A stretch of DNA of 6,587 nt from a bacterium. GTDB taxonomy: Bacteria; Patescibacteriota; Minisyncoccia; Minisyncoccales; PEYH01. Positions 5,199 through 6,587 of this stretch are shown one piece after another; the stretch's first letter is position 1; each line of letters starts with the position of its first letter. The translations under genes were made by a program, and so were the position numbers. Where the stretch lies: NCBI GenBank assembly GCA_021158195.1, contig JAGGVA010000010.1, positions 1 to 6,587 of the forward strand. The letters run 5' to 3'. The notes below the pieces were generated by a model that had not been told where the DNA came from, made no database searches, and saw only the letters and a list, made by a program, of their open reading frames with translations.

Positions 5199-6587
5199 AT
5201 GGAAAAAGATATAGAGAAAATTATTTCACTTTGCAAAAGAAGAGGGATAGTTTTTCCCTCTTCTGAAATTTATGGTGGGTTTGGGTCAAGTTATGATTTT
5301 GGCCCACTTGGTGTTGAATTAAAAAGAAACATCAAAAATTCTTGGTGGAAGGAGATGGTTCAACTACATAAAGATATCGTTGGCTTGGATGCAGCAATTT
5401 TAATGTCGCCAAAAGTTTGGAAAGCATCGGGCCATCTCTCTGTTGGGTTTGCTGATGAACTAGTCGAATGTAAAAAATGCCATAAGCGATTTCGACTTGA
5501 CGAAATCGCAAATTCCAAATTCCAAGCACCAAATTCCAAACAAATTCCAAATTCAAAATTCCAAATTCAAAACTTAAGGTGTCCTGAGTGTGGAGGAAAA
5601 CTTTTACCTCCAAGGAAATTTAACTTAATGATGAAAACATTTGTAGGACCAGTTGAGAATGAATCTTCAGTTGCCTATTTGCGAGCGGAAACCTGTCAGG
5701 GAATCTATGTCAATTTTAAAAATGTTATGAATGCAATGCGCCTCAAACTTCCTTTTGGTATTGCCCAAATTGGCAAATCTTTCAGAAACGAAATTACTCC
5801 TAAAAATTTCATTTTTAGGACAAGAGAATTTGAGCAGATGGAGATGCAATTTTTTGTGGCTCCACCACAAAAAAAATGCAAAATGCAAAATGCAAAATGC
5901 AAAATGAAAGATCCGGATGAATGGTTTGAGTATTGGAAAAACGAAAGGTTAAATTGGTATATAAAACTGGGGATAAAAAAGGAAAACCTAAGAGCGAGAG
6001 AAGTGCCCGAAGAAGAAAGAGCCCATTATGCTAAAAGACAGGTAGATATTGAATATAAATTTCCTTTTGGTTGGAAAGAAATAGAAGGAATTCATAATCG
6101 GGGCGACTGGGATTTATCAAGACATTCTCAATTTTCAGGACAAGATCTAAGTTATACTGACCCAGAAACAGGGGAGAAATTTATTCCTTGGATTATTGAA
6201 ACATCAGTTGGGGTTGAAAGATCGCTTCTGGCATTTTTATGCGAGGCGTATTATGAAGTAAAAGGAGGAAGAACAATGACAACAAAATCAACAAAAGAAG
6301 TAGAAGTTGTGTTAAAACTTCACAAAAAATTGGCACCAATAAAAGTTGCAGTTTTGCCTCTGGTTAGAAATAAAGAAGCAATTGTCAAAAAAGCAAAAGA
6401 GGTTTTTGAACTTTTAAAACCTCACTTTATGTGCCAATACGATGAAGTTGGCTCAATTGGAAGAAGATACAGAAGACAAGATGAAATTGGCACACCCTTC
6501 TGCGTAACAATTGATTTTGACACCTTAAAACAAAATGATGTTACTGTTAGAGACAGAGATACAATGGAACAGGAGAGGGTTGGGATA
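5199..6587 (+). CDS. glyS: Glycyl-tRNA synthetase, alpha2 dimeric class II type; 3' partial
   Basis: This enzyme charges tRNA-Gly with glycine in the cytoplasm. The 463 codons run open to the window edge. The sequence is still inside the C-terminal anticodon-binding domain (IGRRYRRQDEIGTPFCVTID at 419-438, then RDRDTMEQERVGI), so about 20-40 residues are missing. Seen in order are the N-terminal LCKRRGIVFPSSEIYGG (11-27), YDFGPLG (32-38), Cys pairs C91-x2-C94 and C128-x2-C131 of a zinc-ribbon-like insert, FNLMMKTFVGPVE (141-153), AETCQG (163-168), motif 2 FRNEITPKNFIFRTREFEQM (195-214), YKFPFGW (286-292) and motif 3 ETSVGVERSLLAFL (334-347). The glycine-pocket positions E164, E215 and S336 appear kept. 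AETCQG differs from the usual PETAQG. Two heptamer-repeat arrays form extra loops at about 104-125 and 225-236. The ATG at 5199 lies 5 bp after the preceding stop. It is the single-chain type, not the alpha/beta heterotetramer. Confidence 0.96.
   Translation, partial: MEKDIEKIISLCKRRGIVFPSSEIYGGFGSSYDFGPLGVELKRNIKNSWWKEMVQLHKDIVGLDAAILMSPKVWKASGHLSVGFADELVECKKCHKRFRLDEIANSKFQAPNSKQIPNSKFQIQNLRCPECGGKLLPPRKFNLMMKTFVGPVENESSVAYLRAETCQGIYVNFKNVMNAMRLKLPFGIAQIGKSFRNEITPKNFIFRTREFEQMEMQFFVAPPQKKCKMQNAKCKMKDPDEWFEYWKNERLNWYIKLGIKKENLRAREVPEEERAHYAKRQVDIEYKFPFGWKEIEGIHNRGDWDLSRHSQFSGQDLSYTDPETGEKFIPWIIETSVGVERSLLAFLCEAYYEVKGGRTMTTKSTKEVEVVLKLHKKLAPIKVAVLPLVRNKEAIVKKAKEVFELLKPHFMCQYDEVGSIGRRYRRQDEIGTPFCVTIDFDTLKQNDVTVRDRDTMEQERVGI
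5510..5573 (+). repeat. 7-bp tandem repeat array in glyS (AAATTCC type, 8 units with AAAC spacers)
   Basis: The order is AAATTCC, AAATTCC, AAGCACC, AAATTCC, then AAAC, then AAATTCC, AAATTCA, AAATTCC, AAATTCA, then AAAC. The translation is an Asn/Ser/Lys/Phe/Gln/Pro stretch at about residues 104-125. It lies between the two CxxC pairs of the zinc-ribbon-like insert, before LRCPECGGKL. The unit is the same as the A-type half of the ileS array at 153-173. The frame is kept through the array. Confidence 0.9.
5873..5907 (+). repeat. 7-bp tandem repeat array in glyS (4 x AAAATGC plus AAAATGA)
   Basis: Four perfect AAAATGC units are followed by a fifth with one changed base, preceded by a short A-run. 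They encode a Lys/Cys/Met/Gln/Asn stretch (KKCKMQNAKCKMK) at about residues 225-237. The array follows FFVAPP after motif 2 and precedes WFEYWK, a place where GlyRS loop length varies. The opposite strand is also free of stops through the repeat. Confidence 0.93.

Noticed and set aside
5332..5902. Three - strand open frames opposite glyS
   Set aside because: They span the AAATTCC and AAAATGC arrays, which are stop-free in all six frames. Their repetitive Trp/Asn/Leu and His/Phe/Cys sequences are artefacts of the repeats.
5510..5907. CRISPR-like or mobile-element repeats in glyS
   Set aside because: The units are 7 bp with no unique spacers of regular length, no inverted ends and no transposase; they are simple tandem arrays within a coding frame.
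1..6587. Reassigned UGA codon, as in some Patescibacteria
   Set aside because: The genes end with TAG, TAA and TAG, and I saw no in-frame TGA in any of them, so nothing here points to recoding.

Overview
The window is A+T-rich (roughly one third G+C by eye) and densely coding on the + strand only. It holds four genes: a 5'-truncated isoleucyl-tRNA synthetase (ileS), a small basic protein of unknown function, a membrane-anchored protein built of tandem Ig-like/DUF11-like domains, and a 3'-truncated glycyl-tRNA synthetase (glyS). Spacing is very tight (24 bp, an 11 bp overlap, 5 bp) and no gap approaches 300 bases. The style suggests a small-genome bacterium, most plausibly of the Candidate Phyla Radiation (Patescibacteria): eukaryote-like type 2 IleRS, dimeric alpha2-type GlyRS, DUF11-like surface protein, probable leaderless start, and short tandem repeats inside housekeeping genes. 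The assignment is an inference from style, not from a marker gene. The standard code fits: stops used are TAG, TAA and TAG, and no in-frame TGA was seen.

Layout. Bases 3-3116: ileS without its N-terminus (the HIGH-containing part lies upstream of the window), with an intact editing domain, KMSKS loop and C-terminal region. A complete histidine-phosphatase (phosphoglycerate-mutase-like) domain of about 195 residues is spliced in frame between the two Cys pairs of a zinc-ribbon-like segment. Bases 3125-3133: an extended -10 promoter (TGA-TAAAAT) placed so that transcription should begin at or next to the ATG at 3141, which has no Shine-Dalgarno sequence. Bases 3141-3569: a 142-residue, strongly basic orphan. 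Bases 3559-5193: a 544-residue protein with an N-terminal membrane anchor and about four beta-sandwich repeats, started from a good Shine-Dalgarno sequence inside the preceding gene. Bases 5199-6587: glyS, lacking roughly its last 20-40 residues.

The two most notable things are the phosphatase domain inside IleRS and a set of four tandem-repeat arrays, all with a 7-bp unit (A[A/G]ATTCN, AAAAGTC, AAATTCC, AAAATGC). Two lie in ileS and two in glyS, each at a place where these enzymes normally have a variable loop, and each is read through in frame. None was seen in the two genes between. Heptamer units without a stop codon in any phase can sit in coding DNA in any reading frame, which may explain how they persist in essential genes. 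How the four genes work together is unclear: two are translation enzymes, one is probably displayed outside the membrane, and the small basic protein is unassigned. The cluster may reflect only compact genome organisation.
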